DNA of 51,587 nucleotides from an uncultured Spartobacteria bacterium. Lineage in GTDB: Bacteria > Verrucomicrobiota > Verrucomicrobiia > Chthoniobacterales > Terrimicrobiaceae. Position numbers and translations under genes: made by a program. Shown in pieces: positions 19,016 through 28,997 of this stretch. The notes beneath the pieces are model-generated. The model did not search any database, was not told the origin of the DNA, and saw only the letters and a list, made by a program, of their open reading frames with translations. How positions within the stretch are numbered: the stretch's first letter is position 1; every line of letters begins with the position of its first letter. Location of the stretch: assembly GCA_937919825.1 (NCBI GenBank), contig CALFPA010000042.1, forward strand, positions 1 through 51,587, written 5' to 3'.

Positions 19016-19251
19016 AGAATCGAGTGTTCCTTCAAGAATCGTTCCAACTGCGCGACATCGAAATCCGGCAGCACGGTCCCATCTGCCAGCTCCAGCGTGG
19101 GCGCGAGACTTTGGCCGGAAATCTGGCGCATGCGATCAAAAGCTCCCGGCTCGGAAAAAACATCGATCTCACGAAACGCCAACCCGCGCTTCTCGAGCCA
19201 ACTCACAGCCTCGACGCACCAAGGGCATCCGGGTTTTACAAAAAGATTCAT
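19012..19251 (-). CDS. glutaredoxin-like protein
   Basis: 79 residues from the ATG at 19251. It has a small thioredoxin-fold oxidoreductase pattern with a dithiol active site CPWC (9-12) right after the first strand (MNLFVKPGCPWC), then the helix AVSWLEKRGL and the cis-Pro region (SLAPTLELADGTVLPDFDVAQLERFL). It probably reduces disulfides or handles glutathione-type thiols. It overlaps the downstream membrane-protein gene and lies 49 bp after the DinG-type helicase on the same strand. Confidence 0.88.
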   Translation of the reverse strand: MNLFVKPGCPWCVEAVSWLEKRGLAFREIDVFSEPGAFDRMRQISGQSLAPTLELADGTVLPDFDVAQLERFLKEHSIL

Positions 19252-19300
19252 GGAAGCTGGGAAATTTCGGCCGAAGCCGGGGTTCGTCAAGCAGTTCCTC

Positions 19301-21298
19301 TCAATGAATTTCCACCGGACACTTCGGCATCGCACGGAGAAACGAGCGACCGTAAGGCTTCGAGAGGATGCGGCTGTCGAGGATCACGATCGTGCCGGTG
19401 TCCGACTTGCTGCGGATCAGGCGGCCGACGCCTTGGCGAAGTTTGAGGATCGCCTCGGGGAGCGAGTAGCTCTCAAATGCCCGTCCACCCTCGGCCTCAA
19501 TCGCCTCAAGCCGGGCCTCGGTGAGTGGGTGGTCGGGCGTGGCGAAGGGCAGCCGCGTGATGATCACATTCGAAAGCGCCTCGCCGGGCACATCGACACC
19601 CGTCCAAAAACTCGACACGCCGAAGAGGACGCTGTGCGGGTTTTCCTTAAACTCCGCAACCATGCGCTGCGTCGGCATCCCGCCGCCTTGCACGAGGAGC
19701 TGCCAGCCTTTCTTCTCGAACTCCGGCTCCACCAACTCCGCGACCGAGCGCATCGTCTGGTAGCTCGTAAAAAGAACGAACGCCCGCGCCTGGCTTTCCC
19801 CGGTGAAATGCAATATCCACTTGGCCAGCGAGGGCTCGTAGTCGGGCGACTTCGGCTCCGGCATTTTCTCCACGAGGTGGAGCGACATCTGCCGCTCGTA
19901 GTCGAACGGGCTGCCGATTTGCAACGCCATAACATCCTCGGCGCCAACGCGATTGCGGAAGTATGACAAATCGGGAGTTCCAATCGAGAGCGTGGCGCTG
20001 GTGAGAACGGTGCAGGCCCCCTCGCGAAAAAGCAGGCGCCGCAGGGCGTCGGCGAGATTCACCGGCGCGGCGCGCAGCGTGCAGAATTGCTCGGCGCGGC
20101 CGTATTGCTCGACCCAGTAGACCTGCCCCGGATCCTCCAACTCCAAAAAATCCACAATCCCCGAGCGCGCCTCGCGGAGCTTGCGCGCGGCATCCTGCAA
20201 CTCAGCGGTGTGCGTTTCGTCCTGGCACTTTCCGGCCTCCACCCCGATCAACTCACCGAGTCGCGCCAGCGCTCCGCAAACCTCGTTGCCATCGGCCAAG
20301 CCGGCCTCGCGGATGCGAAACTCCCGGCCTTTCTTGAATTCGCACTTCGCCGCGACCTGGCTGAAAAACCCGTCCGCGACCGGCAAGATATCCGACACCG
20401 CACGACACGCCGGGCCGTTTTTCAAAATCTGGAAGAGACCTTTTTTGTTCCGCGGATTGTAGAGCCGCTGGATCGATCGACGCAATCCGAGCTGGGAAAG
20501 TTCCATCCCGATGTGGCGCGCAGCGACCTCTTCCATCGTGTGGGCCTCGTCGAAAACCACGAAGTCGTTCGCAAAAAGCAGGCCTCCCGTGCGGTTCTCG
20601 GCATCATCCACTCCGTTGAGAAGCGTGAAGAAGAGCGCGTGGTTCAGCACCACCATCCGCGCATTCGCCACGCGGCGGCGGAGCGATTGGTAGTAACATC
20701 CGCTCGCCGGTCCACAGGTCTTCGGCGTGCAAAGATGCTGTTCGCTCCGCACCTCTTCCCACACCGCCGGATCGGGCTGCTCGAGAAAATCACTCAGCGA
20801 GCCGTCCTTTGTCGAAAGACTCCACTCGCGGATACGCTCCAGCTCGGCGTGCTGCGGCGAGGTGAACAAATCTTTCGCCTGTGCGATCGCGCGAGCGAGC
20901 CGGGTCGTGCAGAGGTAATTCTGACGGCCTTTCAGCAACACCGCCTCGAACTCCTCGGGGAGGATTTGCTGCACGAGCGGAATGTCTTTGAACATGAGCT
21001 GCTCCTGCAACGCGATCGTGTGGGTCGAAATGACGGCTTTCTTTTTTGAGCGAATCGCGTGGAGCGCGGCAGGGATCAAATACGCGAGAGACTTTCCAAC
21101 GCCTGTGCCGGCCTCGACCACCAGATGCGATCCGGTTTCCAGGGTCCGGGCGACGGCACCCGCCATGCGCTGTTGCTCGGCGCGGTATTCAAAACCTCCT
21201 CCTTTGGAAAGCCGACCAGTCTCGGAAAAAATGTCCTCCACCTCGAGCTGAAACGGCGAGGCTTCGGCTCCATGGAAGTCCTCGCGGATCGAAATCAT
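19301..21298 (-). CDS. DinG/XPD-family ATP-dependent DNA helicase
   Basis: Superfamily 2 helicase with an iron-sulfur cluster, acting in repair and in resolving unusual DNA structures. 665 residues. Walker A at 63-71 (EAGTGVGKS), the motif II box DEAH at 250-253 (VVFDEAH). Four Cys at 130, 190, 195 and 201 are spaced as the Fe-S ligands of this family. Motif VI appears near the end as RQGVGRLIRSKSDTG. There is no N-terminal exonuclease domain. Transcription probably continues into the glutaredoxin gene. Confidence 0.92.
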   Translation of the reverse strand: MISIREDFHGAEASPFQLEVEDIFSETGRLSKGGGFEYRAEQQRMAGAVARTLETGSHLVVEAGTGVGKSLAYLIPAALHAIRSKKKAVISTHTIALQEQLMFKDIPLVQQILPEEFEAVLLKGRQNYLCTTRLARAIAQAKDLFTSPQHAELERIREWSLSTKDGSLSDFLEQPDPAVWEEVRSEQHLCTPKTCGPASGCYYQSLRRRVANARMVVLNHALFFTLLNGVDDAENRTGGLLFANDFVVFDEAHTMEEVAARHIGMELSQLGLRRSIQRLYNPRNKKGLFQILKNGPACRAVSDILPVADGFFSQVAAKCEFKKGREFRIREAGLADGNEVCGALARLGELIGVEAGKCQDETHTAELQDAARKLREARSGIVDFLELEDPGQVYWVEQYGRAEQFCTLRAAPVNLADALRRLLFREGACTVLTSATLSIGTPDLSYFRNRVGAEDVMALQIGSPFDYERQMSLHLVEKMPEPKSPDYEPSLAKWILHFTGESQARAFVLFTSYQTMRSVAELVEPEFEKKGWQLLVQGGGMPTQRMVAEFKENPHSVLFGVSSFWTGVDVPGEALSNVIITRLPFATPDHPLTEARLEAIEAEGGRAFESYSLPEAILKLRQGVGRLIRSKSDTGTIVILDSRILSKPYGRSFLRAMPKCPVEIH

Positions 21299-21393
21299 CG
21301 CGGCACTTTAGAGACGCGACGCCTAGGTGCAAGCCAGCGAGCGAGCGTTTGACCTCCCGCGCGTTTGGTGTTTATCTTTGCGCCTCTGAAATT

Positions 21394-21484
21394 GGTGAGG
21401 TGGCTGAGTGGTCGAAAGCAGCGCTTTGCTAAAGCGCCGTAGTCCAAAAGGCTACCGAGGGTTCGAATCCCTCCCTCACCGCCA
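21394..21484 (+). tRNA. tRNA-Ser (anticodon GCU)
   Basis: 91 nt including an encoded CCA. The acceptor arm GGTGAGG pairs with CCTCACC; the anticodon loop TTTGCTAAA gives GCU; a long variable arm typical of tRNA-Ser follows; the T-loop is GGGTTCGAATCCC. It lies between the dinG start (divergent) and the MazF-type toxin stop. Confidence 0.96.
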
Positions 21485-21506
21485 GTTTCCACGCATCAGA
21501 ATCATC

Positions 21507-21839
21507 TCACCGGTCAAGTTCCAACCACTCACTGATATGCCGGTCGAGGGTTTCCGCATCAGCCTCCGAGAGCTTTCCAACATTCTTTCGCACCAACTTG
21601 GATTCCACAGTGGCGAGTTGTCCTTTCACGGCACTGGGAACATTAAGCCCGCAACTCCGCCAACCTTTCAGAGCAAACTCTCCTTGATTCACACGGGATG
21701 TGATCGGAGCGAGAAACAAGTCTCCATGATGCGGCGCCATGCCGACAACTACGGCGGGACGCACTTTGGAACTGGTCAAATCCGAAAACGGAATCGGCAG
21801 CAGAACGATATCATTTCTTGAGAAGGTCATTGTAGACAT
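21507..21839 (-). CDS. MazF/PemK-family TA toxin
   Basis: Predicted sequence-specific endoribonuclease. 110 residues. Family pattern: FSRNDIVLLPIPFSDLTSSKVRPAVVVG at the N-terminus with the catalytic Arg region (KVRPAVV), then DLFLAPITSR and the end KLVRKNVGKLSEADAETLDRHI. The ATG at 21839 overlaps the antitoxin gene by 29 nt; a second ATG 9 nt later would reduce the overlap to 20. It is close downstream of tRNA-Ser on the opposite strand. Confidence 0.9.
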   Translation of the reverse strand: MSTMTFSRNDIVLLPIPFSDLTSSKVRPAVVVGMAPHHGDLFLAPITSRVNQGEFALKGWRSCGLNVPSAVKGQLATVESKLVRKNVGKLSEADAETLDRHISEWLELDR

Positions 21840-22050
21840 CGTCCTCGGGATTGTTCCAAACAGCCATTAAGCCCTGCTCCGATGCCTGCAACCACTCGCG
21901 CCGGGCATCACCTTCCGACTTGGTCACGCCAGCGATCCGCTCCAGGCAGAAGAGAACTTCTTGATTCAGTGAGCGCCGGTTTTTTTCGGCGCGCTTGCGA
22001 AGAGCCGAGTGCAATTTCGGAGGAACATCCTTCAAGGTCAGCGTTGCCAT
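21811..22050 (-). CDS. ribbon-helix-helix antitoxin (Arc/FitA-like)
   Basis: 79 residues. The N-terminus MATLTLKDVPPKLHSALRKRAEKNRRSLNQEV is a ribbon-helix-helix DNA-binding domain of the Arc/FitA type; the acidic C-terminal half would neutralise the MazF-like toxin encoded by the overlapping downstream gene. It probably represses its own promoter in the 30-bp gap after thiE. Confidence 0.85.
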   Translation of the reverse strand: MATLTLKDVPPKLHSALRKRAEKNRRSLNQEVLFCLERIAGVTKSEGDARREWLQASEQGLMAVWNNPEDDVYNDLLKK

Positions 22051-22080
22051 AACGAACCCTTAATGCATCCAAAATGGATG

Positions 22081-22728
22081 TCAATTTTCTGAGCGGCTCT
22101 TGACTAGCAGGAGACGGAGGCTTTCCAGACAGTAAGCCGGAATGTCCACGGCTTGCAGGATTCCTGAAACGATGACGACGCGTTGCGCTCCGGAGGCGAG
22201 GATTTGGGGGAGGTTTTCGAGTTTGATTCCGCCGATGCAGAAAATTGGGAGGGGGGCATCGCGGTGGATCTCGGCGATGTCGGCGGTGCCGATGGGCGTG
22301 TAGTCGGGCTTGGTGGGAGTCGAAAAAAGTGGACCGAAGCCGATGTAGTCGGGCTTTTGCTCGAAGGCAGCGCGGGCTTGCGCAGGACTGTGGGTGGAGA
22401 GGCCGACGAGCTTGCCGGGGCCGACGAGGCGGCGGGCTTCAGCGACGGATTGGTCGTCTTGGCCGACATGAACTCCATCCGCGCCGGAGGGGCCGACGAG
22501 TTCGGGGTGGTCGTTAAGGATAAGTGGAACTCCGGCGGCGCGGCAGAGCGGGGCGAGGTTTTGGGCAAGTGGGAGGATTTCGGCGGGGGGGAGTTTTTTG
22601 GCGCGGAGTTGGAGGATTTGAACTCCCCCAGCGAGCATGGCGCGGGTGGTTTCGACAGCCTTTGCAGGCTCCACATAGCCGATGTCGAGAATGCCGTAGA
22701 GGTGGCAACCTGAGAGATCGAAACTCAT
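22081..22728 (-). CDS. thiE: thiamine-phosphate synthase
   Basis: Joins the pyrimidine and thiazole precursors to make thiamine monophosphate. 215 residues from the ATG at 22728. Family motifs: VQILQLRAKKLP, LILNDHPEL, GADGVHVGQDD, YIGFGPLFSTPTKPDY and PIFCIGGI. The start overlaps the stop of the 54-residue Cys-rich protein (ATGA), placing thiE as last gene of the feo operon. That context is unusual. No TPP riboswitch is seen before it, as expected for an internal operon gene. Confidence 0.93.
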   Translation of the reverse strand: MSFDLSGCHLYGILDIGYVEPAKAVETTRAMLAGGVQILQLRAKKLPPAEILPLAQNLAPLCRAAGVPLILNDHPELVGPSGADGVHVGQDDQSVAEARRLVGPGKLVGLSTHSPAQARAAFEQKPDYIGFGPLFSTPTKPDYTPIGTADIAEIHRDAPLPIFCIGGIKLENLPQILASGAQRVVIVSGILQAVDIPAYCLESLRLLLVKSRSEN

Positions 22729-22889
22729 CGACGGGCCGCGGCGGCTTTTTTGGAAACGGCGCATCCGCAGCGACCGCGGCAGCAGGTTTCCTCGCGGTTG
22801 GCGCGGACTTTTTTCCAGACTCCGCGAAGGAGGAAAGACAGCGATAGCGTGATCAGAAAAATGACGATGGCGGCTTCAAGTAGACTCAT
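22725..22889 (-). CDS. FeoB-associated Cys-rich membrane protein
   Basis: 54 residues from the ATG at 22889: one membrane helix (about 4-23, LEAAIVIFLITLSLSFLLRG), a basic stretch, then a Cys cluster CCRGRCGC (36-43) and a basic tail. Small one-helix Cys-rich proteins directly after feoB are a known accompaniment of the Feo ferrous-iron system and may act at the membrane with FeoB. The start is 6 nt after the feoB stop and its stop overlaps thiE. Confidence 0.85.
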   Translation of the reverse strand: MSLLEAAIVIFLITLSLSFLLRGVWKKVRANREETCCRGRCGCAVSKKAAAARR

Positions 22890-22895
22890 GGCAGG

Positions 22896-25127
22896 TTAGA
22901 GACGGCTCCCGATTTGATAGATGACCACGGCGGAGAGCCAGGCGAGTGTGGTCATAGCGAAGAATGAGAAAGTGGCCCAGCGCCAATCGAGTTCGCGGGC
23001 GATGATGGCGACGGTGGCACCGCACTGCATGCAAAGGGCGAAGAAAACCATGATGCCGACCACGACGGGCAGTGTGTAGACTGGTTGACCGAGCCGCGCG
23101 CCGGAGGTCCATTTTTCATTCACGAGCACCGTGCGCAAATCCTCGGAGCCTTCGGAAACATCGGCGCCGAGATTATAGATAATTCCCAGCGTGGCGATGA
23201 TGACTTCACGCGCGGGAAAGCTGGAGAGGACGCCGACGGTGATTTTCCAGTCGAAGCCGGCGGGGTCGAAGACGGGTTGAACGGCGTGGCCAAAACGGCC
23301 GAGGTAGCTTTGCTCGATTTGGGCGGACTCGATGCGGTGTGCCAGTCGAAGCGAGAGCTGGGACTCGGGATTTTCGAGTTCGGCACGGACGGCTTGCGGC
23401 GTTGTGCTGGCTTCGGCCTGTTCGACGAAGGCCTGCATGGTTTTTTCCTCCAGAGCCTGGTCGCGCGGGAAGTAGAGGAGCGACCAGATGATGACTGAAA
23501 AAGCGAGGATAACCGTGCCGGCGCGGACGACGAATTCGCGGCCCCGCTCCCACATGCGGTGGAAGATATTTCGCAGGGTCGGCACGCGGTAGGCGGGCAT
23601 TTCGAGAATGAACGGCTGGGGCTTGAGCTTGAGGAAAAATTTGTTGAGCACCCAGGCGAGGGGCAACGCGAGCGCGAGGCCGACGAAGTGCATCGCAAAC
23701 AACGCCCACCCCGCCGCAATCGGCCCGTAGACCGGCTCGATGAAGGTTCCGATGAGCAGGATGTAGACGGGCAGGCGGGCCGAGCAACTCATGAAGGGAG
23801 CCATGAGAATCGTGGTGAGGCGGGCTTTGGGATCGGACAGCGTGCGCGCAGCCATCACGCCGGGAATCGCGCAGGCATAGCTGGAAAGGAGCGGCACGAA
23901 ACTCCGGCCGTTGAGCCCGCACCAACTGAAAAGTTTGTCCACGAGAAACGCCGCACGCGCCATGTAGCCGGTGTCCTCGAGGAGCGAAATAAAGAAAAAG
24001 AGGATCAGAATTTGGGGCAGGAAAATCAGAACGCCGCCGACTCCGGCAATGATGCCATCGCACACGAGGCTCTCGAGTGTTAGCATCCCCCCGAAGAGCG
24101 GCCGCGCAAAATCCTGCGCCACTCCGGTGGCCGAATCGATCAGATCCATTAACGGCCCCGCCCACGAGTAGAGGCTCTGGAAGACCACATACATCACGCC
24201 GAGGAAAATCAGCGTGCCCCAGACGCGATGCAGCAGAAGGGCATCGACGGAATCATGCGAACGCGCCACCGGGCCACTGGTTTCAACCACGCCATCGAGG
24301 AGCGATTCGAGACGGCGGTAGTGAAGAACTGCCTCGGCAGAGCCAGGATTCAGACCCGTGCCGCGAATTTCGCGATGGGCGTCTTCCACCATTTGCTTCA
24401 GGCAAACCTTGTCTCGAACATCGCAGGCAAAAGCGCTGTCACTATCGAATAACACACGCAACGCCTCGGCTTGACTGACCTCCCCCTGCCCAAGGTCGCG
24501 AAGTCCTTTGCAAAGTGTGACGCAGCTGTGTTGGACGCACTCGGGCCATTCGATCCGGGGCAACAGCGAGGGCTTTTCCAGCGCGGCCGGGATGGCTTTT
24601 TTCAAATCCTCGAGCCCACGACCGCGCGTGGCGACTGTTTCGATGATCGGAATGCCAAGCCTTTTCGAGAGCAACGCGGCGTCGATTCGGAGGCCATTGC
24701 GCTTTGCGGCGTCGCATTGGTTGAGCACCATGAGCGCGGGGATGCCGAGCTCGGCACATTGGGAGACAAGGAGGAGGTTGCGTTTGAGGTTCGTGGCATC
24801 GACGACAAACACCAGCAGGTCGGGCCGTTGCAACCCCTGCCGCCCGCCGAGCACATCCATGACCACGCGCTCATCGCGAGAAACGGCCGTCAGGCTGTAG
24901 CAACCAGGCAGGTCGAGAATGTCGATATCGCCGCCATCGAGCCGCAAGAGGCCAGATTTTTTTTCGACCGTGATCCCGGGGTAGTTCGCGATGTGCTGGC
25001 GCAGGCCGGTGAGGCGGTTGAAAAGCGTGGATTTTCCGGTGTTGGGATTGCCAACAAGCGCCACGAGGGGACGACCAGTGGAGGAGCGGCCCGGCGTGGC
25101 GGGCGGGCTGGATGTGGCAGTGCTCAA
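22896..25127 (-). CDS. feoB: ferrous iron transporter FeoB
   Basis: Inner-membrane Fe(II) transporter with an N-terminal GTPase. 743 residues from a TTG start at 25127. The G1 motif GNPNTGKST is at 26-34, G3 is DLPG in DILDLPGCYSL, and G4 is NQCD. Gate and core membrane regions follow (GGVLIFLPQILILFFFISLLEDTGYMARAAFL, PLLSSYACAIPGVMAARTL, SFPAREVIIATLG). The TTG overlaps the feoA stop (TTGA), so the two are coupled. Confidence 0.96.
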   Translation of the reverse strand: MSTATSSPPATPGRSSTGRPLVALVGNPNTGKSTLFNRLTGLRQHIANYPGITVEKKSGLLRLDGGDIDILDLPGCYSLTAVSRDERVVMDVLGGRQGLQRPDLLVFVVDATNLKRNLLLVSQCAELGIPALMVLNQCDAAKRNGLRIDAALLSKRLGIPIIETVATRGRGLEDLKKAIPAALEKPSLLPRIEWPECVQHSCVTLCKGLRDLGQGEVSQAEALRVLFDSDSAFACDVRDKVCLKQMVEDAHREIRGTGLNPGSAEAVLHYRRLESLLDGVVETSGPVARSHDSVDALLLHRVWGTLIFLGVMYVVFQSLYSWAGPLMDLIDSATGVAQDFARPLFGGMLTLESLVCDGIIAGVGGVLIFLPQILILFFFISLLEDTGYMARAAFLVDKLFSWCGLNGRSFVPLLSSYACAIPGVMAARTLSDPKARLTTILMAPFMSCSARLPVYILLIGTFIEPVYGPIAAGWALFAMHFVGLALALPLAWVLNKFFLKLKPQPFILEMPAYRVPTLRNIFHRMWERGREFVVRAGTVILAFSVIIWSLLYFPRDQALEEKTMQAFVEQAEASTTPQAVRAELENPESQLSLRLAHRIESAQIEQSYLGRFGHAVQPVFDPAGFDWKITVGVLSSFPAREVIIATLGIIYNLGADVSEGSEDLRTVLVNEKWTSGARLGQPVYTLPVVVGIMVFFALCMQCGATVAIIARELDWRWATFSFFAMTTLAWLSAVVIYQIGSRL

Positions 25128-25360
25128 TTTGGGATTTCCCTAATGCAAATGATCGCCGCCTCGGACCGGCGAAGGCTGATTTCCTGCCCGTCCAACTCGA
25201 CGGAGATCGGATCGCCCAGCGGCGCGTGGCGGGTGACTTTCACCATCCTTCCAGGGATGAACCCCAGCACCGTCATGCGCCCGGCCCGGTCGCAAGCCGT
25301 GGAAACTTCTTCGATTTTCGCGGTCGCGCCCACTTGCAATCTGTCGAGTGTGCTTTTCAA
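25124..25360 (-). CDS. feoA: FeoA domain protein
   Basis: Small SH3-like cytoplasmic partner of FeoB. 78 residues from a TTG start at 25360. The pattern MTVLGFIPGRMVKVTRHAPLGDPISVELDGQEISLRRSEA is the FeoA core. It is the first gene of the feoA-feoB-Cys-rich-thiE operon and overlaps feoB by 4 nt. A TGAGA/TCTCA palindrome upstream may carry iron control. Confidence 0.94.
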   Translation of the reverse strand: MKSTLDRLQVGATAKIEEVSTACDRAGRMTVLGFIPGRMVKVTRHAPLGDPISVELDGQEISLRRSEAAIICIREIPN

Positions 25361-25406
25361 AATTTAGCGCTGAAACCTACGCTCTCCAAAAACCCGGGTC
25401 AACAAG

Positions 25407-25421
25407 TGAGATCGCGTCTCA
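25407..25421. promoter_or_regulatory. palindrome between feoA and gap, possible metal-regulator site
   Basis: Arms TGAGA and TCTCA are separated by TCGCG, about 47 bp before the feoA start. The arms resemble half-sites of Fur-type boxes, but the match is short and the spacing is not canonical. Confidence 0.25.
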
Positions 25422-25461
25422 TTTTCGCAGCAAAGTTTGTCCGAATGAGTGGATTCCCCGA

Positions 25462-25490
25462 TTGACGCTAGGCACGGTGGCGAATTAAAT
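25462..25490 (+). promoter_or_regulatory. probable sigma-70-type promoter of gap
   Basis: TTGACG (25462-25467), 17 bp, then TTAAAT (25485-25490), about 45 bp before the gap start. The -35 box matches consensus in five of six positions and the -10 in four. Confidence 0.45.
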
Positions 25491-25508
25491 GCGCGCCTCC
25501 CGAACTAA

Positions 25509-26534
<1,026 letters not shown>

Positions 26535-26552
26535 CGAAACGATCCGATTGAT

Positions 26553-26621
26553 TGACCACAGAGGACACAGGGAACACGGAGGAATATAAAACCTCGGTGC
26601 GCTCTGTGAACTCTGTGGTCA
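26553..26621. terminator. inverted repeat between gap and pgk
   Basis: Perfect 11-bp arms TGACCACAGAG (26553-26563) and CTCTGTGGTCA (26611-26621), with further short complementary blocks between them, followed by a run of seven T. On the plus strand this can act as a terminator or attenuator between gap and pgk. Confidence 0.6.
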
Positions 26622-26652
26622 TTTTTTTGAAACACCCAACCCACCACCCGCT

Positions 26653-27891
26653 ATGAAAAAATCCATCAAAGACATTTCCCTCTCCGGCAAACGCGTTCTC
26701 ATGCGCGTCGATTTCAATGTTCCCCAAGACAAAGCCACTGGCGCGATCACGAACACCCAACGCATCGTCGCCGCAGTTCCCACCATCCAGCACGCTCTCG
26801 ACCAAGGCGCCTCGGTTGTCCTGATGAGCCACCTCGGCCGCCCGAATGGCAGCCATGTGCCCAAATACTCCCTCAAGCCCGTTGCTGAAAAACTCGCCGA
26901 AATCCTCGGTCGCCCCGTCCGTTTTCTGGAGGACTGCGTCGGCCTCGAAGTCGAGACCGCTTGCGCCCACATGAAGCCCGGCGAAGTCACGCTCCTCGAA
27001 AATCTCCGCTTCCACATCGAGGAGGAAGGCAAAGCCAAAAACGAAGACGGCACTTCGACCAAGGCCGCGCCCCATGATGTCGAGACCTTCCGCGCGAGCC
27101 TCACGAAGCTCGGCGATGTGTTCGTCAGCGACGCCTTCGGCACCGCCCACCGCGCGCATTCGTCCGTCGTCGGCGTGGCCCTCCCAAAAGTCGCCGGCTT
27201 CCTCATGCAGAAGGAGCTCGACGCCTTCTCCGCCGTTCTCGACAACCCGAAGCGCCCGCTCCTCGCCATTCTAGGCGGCGCGAAAATCGCCGACAAAATC
27301 CCGCTCATCCGCAACCTCATCGAGACAGCCGACGAAATCATCATCGGCGGCGGAATGGCCTACACCTTCAAAAAAGTCCTCGAGAACATGCCGATCGGCA
27401 ACAGCCTCTTCGACCCCGAAGGCGCCAAGATCGTTGCCGAGTTGATGGAAAAAGCCAAAGCCCGCGGCGTGAAAATCCACCTCCCCGTCGACTACATCAC
27501 CGCCGACAAATTCTCCCCCGACGCCACCACCGGCTCAGCCGACGACAAATCCGGAATCCCCGATGGCCTCGAAGGCCTCGATTGCGGACCCAAATCCCGC
27601 CAAATCTTCGCCGACGCAATCGCCCGCGCCAAAACCATCATCTGGAACGGCCCCGCCGGCGTCTTTGAATTCGAAAAATTCGCCGAAGGCACGAAGTCGA
27701 TGGCCGCCGCCGTCGCCCAAGCCACCGCCGCTGGAGCCATCACGATCGTGGGAGGAGGCGACACAGCCACCGCCGCCAAAAAGTTCGGCGTCGCCGACAA
27801 AGTCACGCACTGCAGCACCGGCGGCGGAGCCTCGCTCGAACTCCTCGAAGGCAAAACCCTCCCCGGCGTCGCGGCATTGGACGAGAAGTAA
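26653..27891 (+). CDS. pgk: phosphoglycerate kinase
   Basis: Transfers phosphate from 1,3-bisphosphoglycerate to ADP. 412 residues. N-terminal domain signature [14 protein letters not shown] (about 14-27) and MSHLGRPNG. Hinge/nucleotide-binding elements are [27 protein letters not shown], and the glycine-rich [12 protein letters not shown] with [20 protein letters not shown] at the end. It is probably co-expressed with gap. Confidence 0.97.
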   Translation: MKKSIKDISLSGKRVLMRVDFNVPQDKATGAITNTQRIVAAVPTIQHALDQGASVVLMSHLGRPNGSHVPKYSLKPVAEKLAEILGRPVRFLEDCVGLEVETACAHMKPGEVTLLENLRFHIEEEGKAKNEDGTSTKAAPHDVETFRASLTKLGDVFVSDAFGTAHRAHSSVVGVALPKVAGFLMQKELDAFSAVLDNPKRPLLAILGGAKIADKIPLIRNLIETADEIIIGGGMAYTFKKVLENMPIGNSLFDPEGAKIVAELMEKAKARGVKIHLPVDYITADKFSPDATTGSADDKSGIPDGLEGLDCGPKSRQIFADAIARAKTIIWNGPAGVFEFEKFAEGTKSMAAAVAQATAAGAITIVGGGDTATAAKKFGVADKVTHCSTGGGASLELLEGKTLPGVAALDEK

Positions 27892-27906
27892 AAATCCTCG
27901 ATCCCT

Positions 27907-28524
27907 ATGAATACCCCTTCCTTCACCCAAGATTGGTTCAGTCGGAGCATCCCGAGTTGGTCTCTGATCTTGAATAAATTGTCCGAAAGAACGACCCACT
28001 TGAGGATTCTGGAGGTTGGGGTTTTTGAGGGGCGATCCACTTGCTGGCTTCTTCAAAATCACTGCAAAACGCCCGAATCATCCATCGTAGCCATCGACAG
28101 CTTTCAAGGCGGGATCGAACACAAAGGGATGGAACTTGGAACACTCCGAAAGCGTTTTGAGGCCAACATCGCCACTGTTGAATCCCCGACTCAGGTAGAA
28201 ATTCGAGAAGGCTTTTCCCTTCCCCAATTGGCCAAACTCATTGCCGAAGGATATCAGCGCTTTGATTTCATTAGTATTGATGCAAGCCATCAAGCCCCAG
28301 ATGTTTTGGGAGATGCTGTTTTAGGATTTGAGTTACTTAAACCCGGTGGCGTGATGGCATTTGACGACTATATTTGGTCACCCATGCGCCCAGGAACGGA
28401 AAATCCCCTCCTCCTCCCCAAGGCAGCGATCGATGCCTTCACGACGCTTTTTTCCCAAAAAATCCGAATTATTCCGAACCTTCCACTTTACCAACTCTAC
28501 ATCCAAAAGAACGCCGGGGGATGA
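27907..28524 (+). CDS. SAM-dependent methyltransferase (class I)
   Basis: 205 residues. Motif I is RILEVGVFEGRST (about 33-45), the acidic end of strand 2 is VAIDSF, and a post-motif block reads FDFISIDASHQAPDV then LLKPGGVMAFDDY. This fits the Methyltransf_24-type O-methyltransferases acting on small molecules or sugars; the substrate is unknown. It begins 15 bp after pgk. Its composition is less GC-rich than its neighbours, which hints at acquisition. Confidence 0.82.
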   Translation: MNTPSFTQDWFSRSIPSWSLILNKLSERTTHLRILEVGVFEGRSTCWLLQNHCKTPESSIVAIDSFQGGIEHKGMELGTLRKRFEANIATVESPTQVEIREGFSLPQLAKLIAEGYQRFDFISIDASHQAPDVLGDAVLGFELLKPGGVMAFDDYIWSPMRPGTENPLLLPKAAIDAFTTLFSQKIRIIPNLPLYQLYIQKNAGG

Positions 28525-28632
28525 GTCTTATAGAATCGTCTCCGAGTTTTTCTCTGGCGCCTGACTTTTCTCTTGCAAAGACAAAAGCTGCGTGAGAATT
28601 TCCCGCCCTTCCAAAACTAGAAAAAAGACAAA

Positions 28633-28896
28633 ATGGCAAAAGCAGCAGTAGCAAATGAAGTGGACGGCCTTCGCCTCCACGCGAAAGACACAGGTAGCGC
28701 CGATGTGCAAATCGCGCTCCTCACGAAACGCATCCTGAGCCTCACCGAGCACCTCAAAACCAACGCCAAGGACCACTCGTCCCGCCGCGGCTTGCTCAAA
28801 CTCGTCGCCACCCGCAGGAGCCTCCTTGATTATCTCAAGGACACGGCCTCCAAACGCTACACGACGGTTCTCGAGAAACTCGACCTCCGCAAGTAA
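28633..28896 (+). CDS. rpsO: 30S ribosomal protein S15
   Basis: Primary 16S rRNA-binding protein of the small-subunit platform. 87 residues. The family core is [50 protein letters not shown]. The order rpsO-pnp is widely conserved, and S15 represses its own translation in several bacteria. Confidence 0.97.
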   Translation: MAKAAVANEVDGLRLHAKDTGSADVQIALLTKRILSLTEHLKTNAKDHSSRRGLLKLVATRRSLLDYLKDTASKRYTTVLEKLDLRK

Positions 28897-28918
28897 GCGG
28901 AAGTCTAAGAAACCCGAC

Positions 28919-28940
28919 AGCCCCGGAAATCTCCGGGGCT
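28919..28940 (+). terminator. hairpin between rpsO and pnp
   Basis: AGCCCCGGA-AATC-TCCGGGGCT, a perfect 9-bp stem with a 4-nt loop, followed only by TTCC. It is probably a weak terminator or an RNase processing site in the rpsO-pnp transcript. Confidence 0.65.
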
Positions 28941-28997
28941 TTCCACATCAGCCCAAACCCGACCGCCCGTTCGGCGGCGTTACCTATCATACATTCC

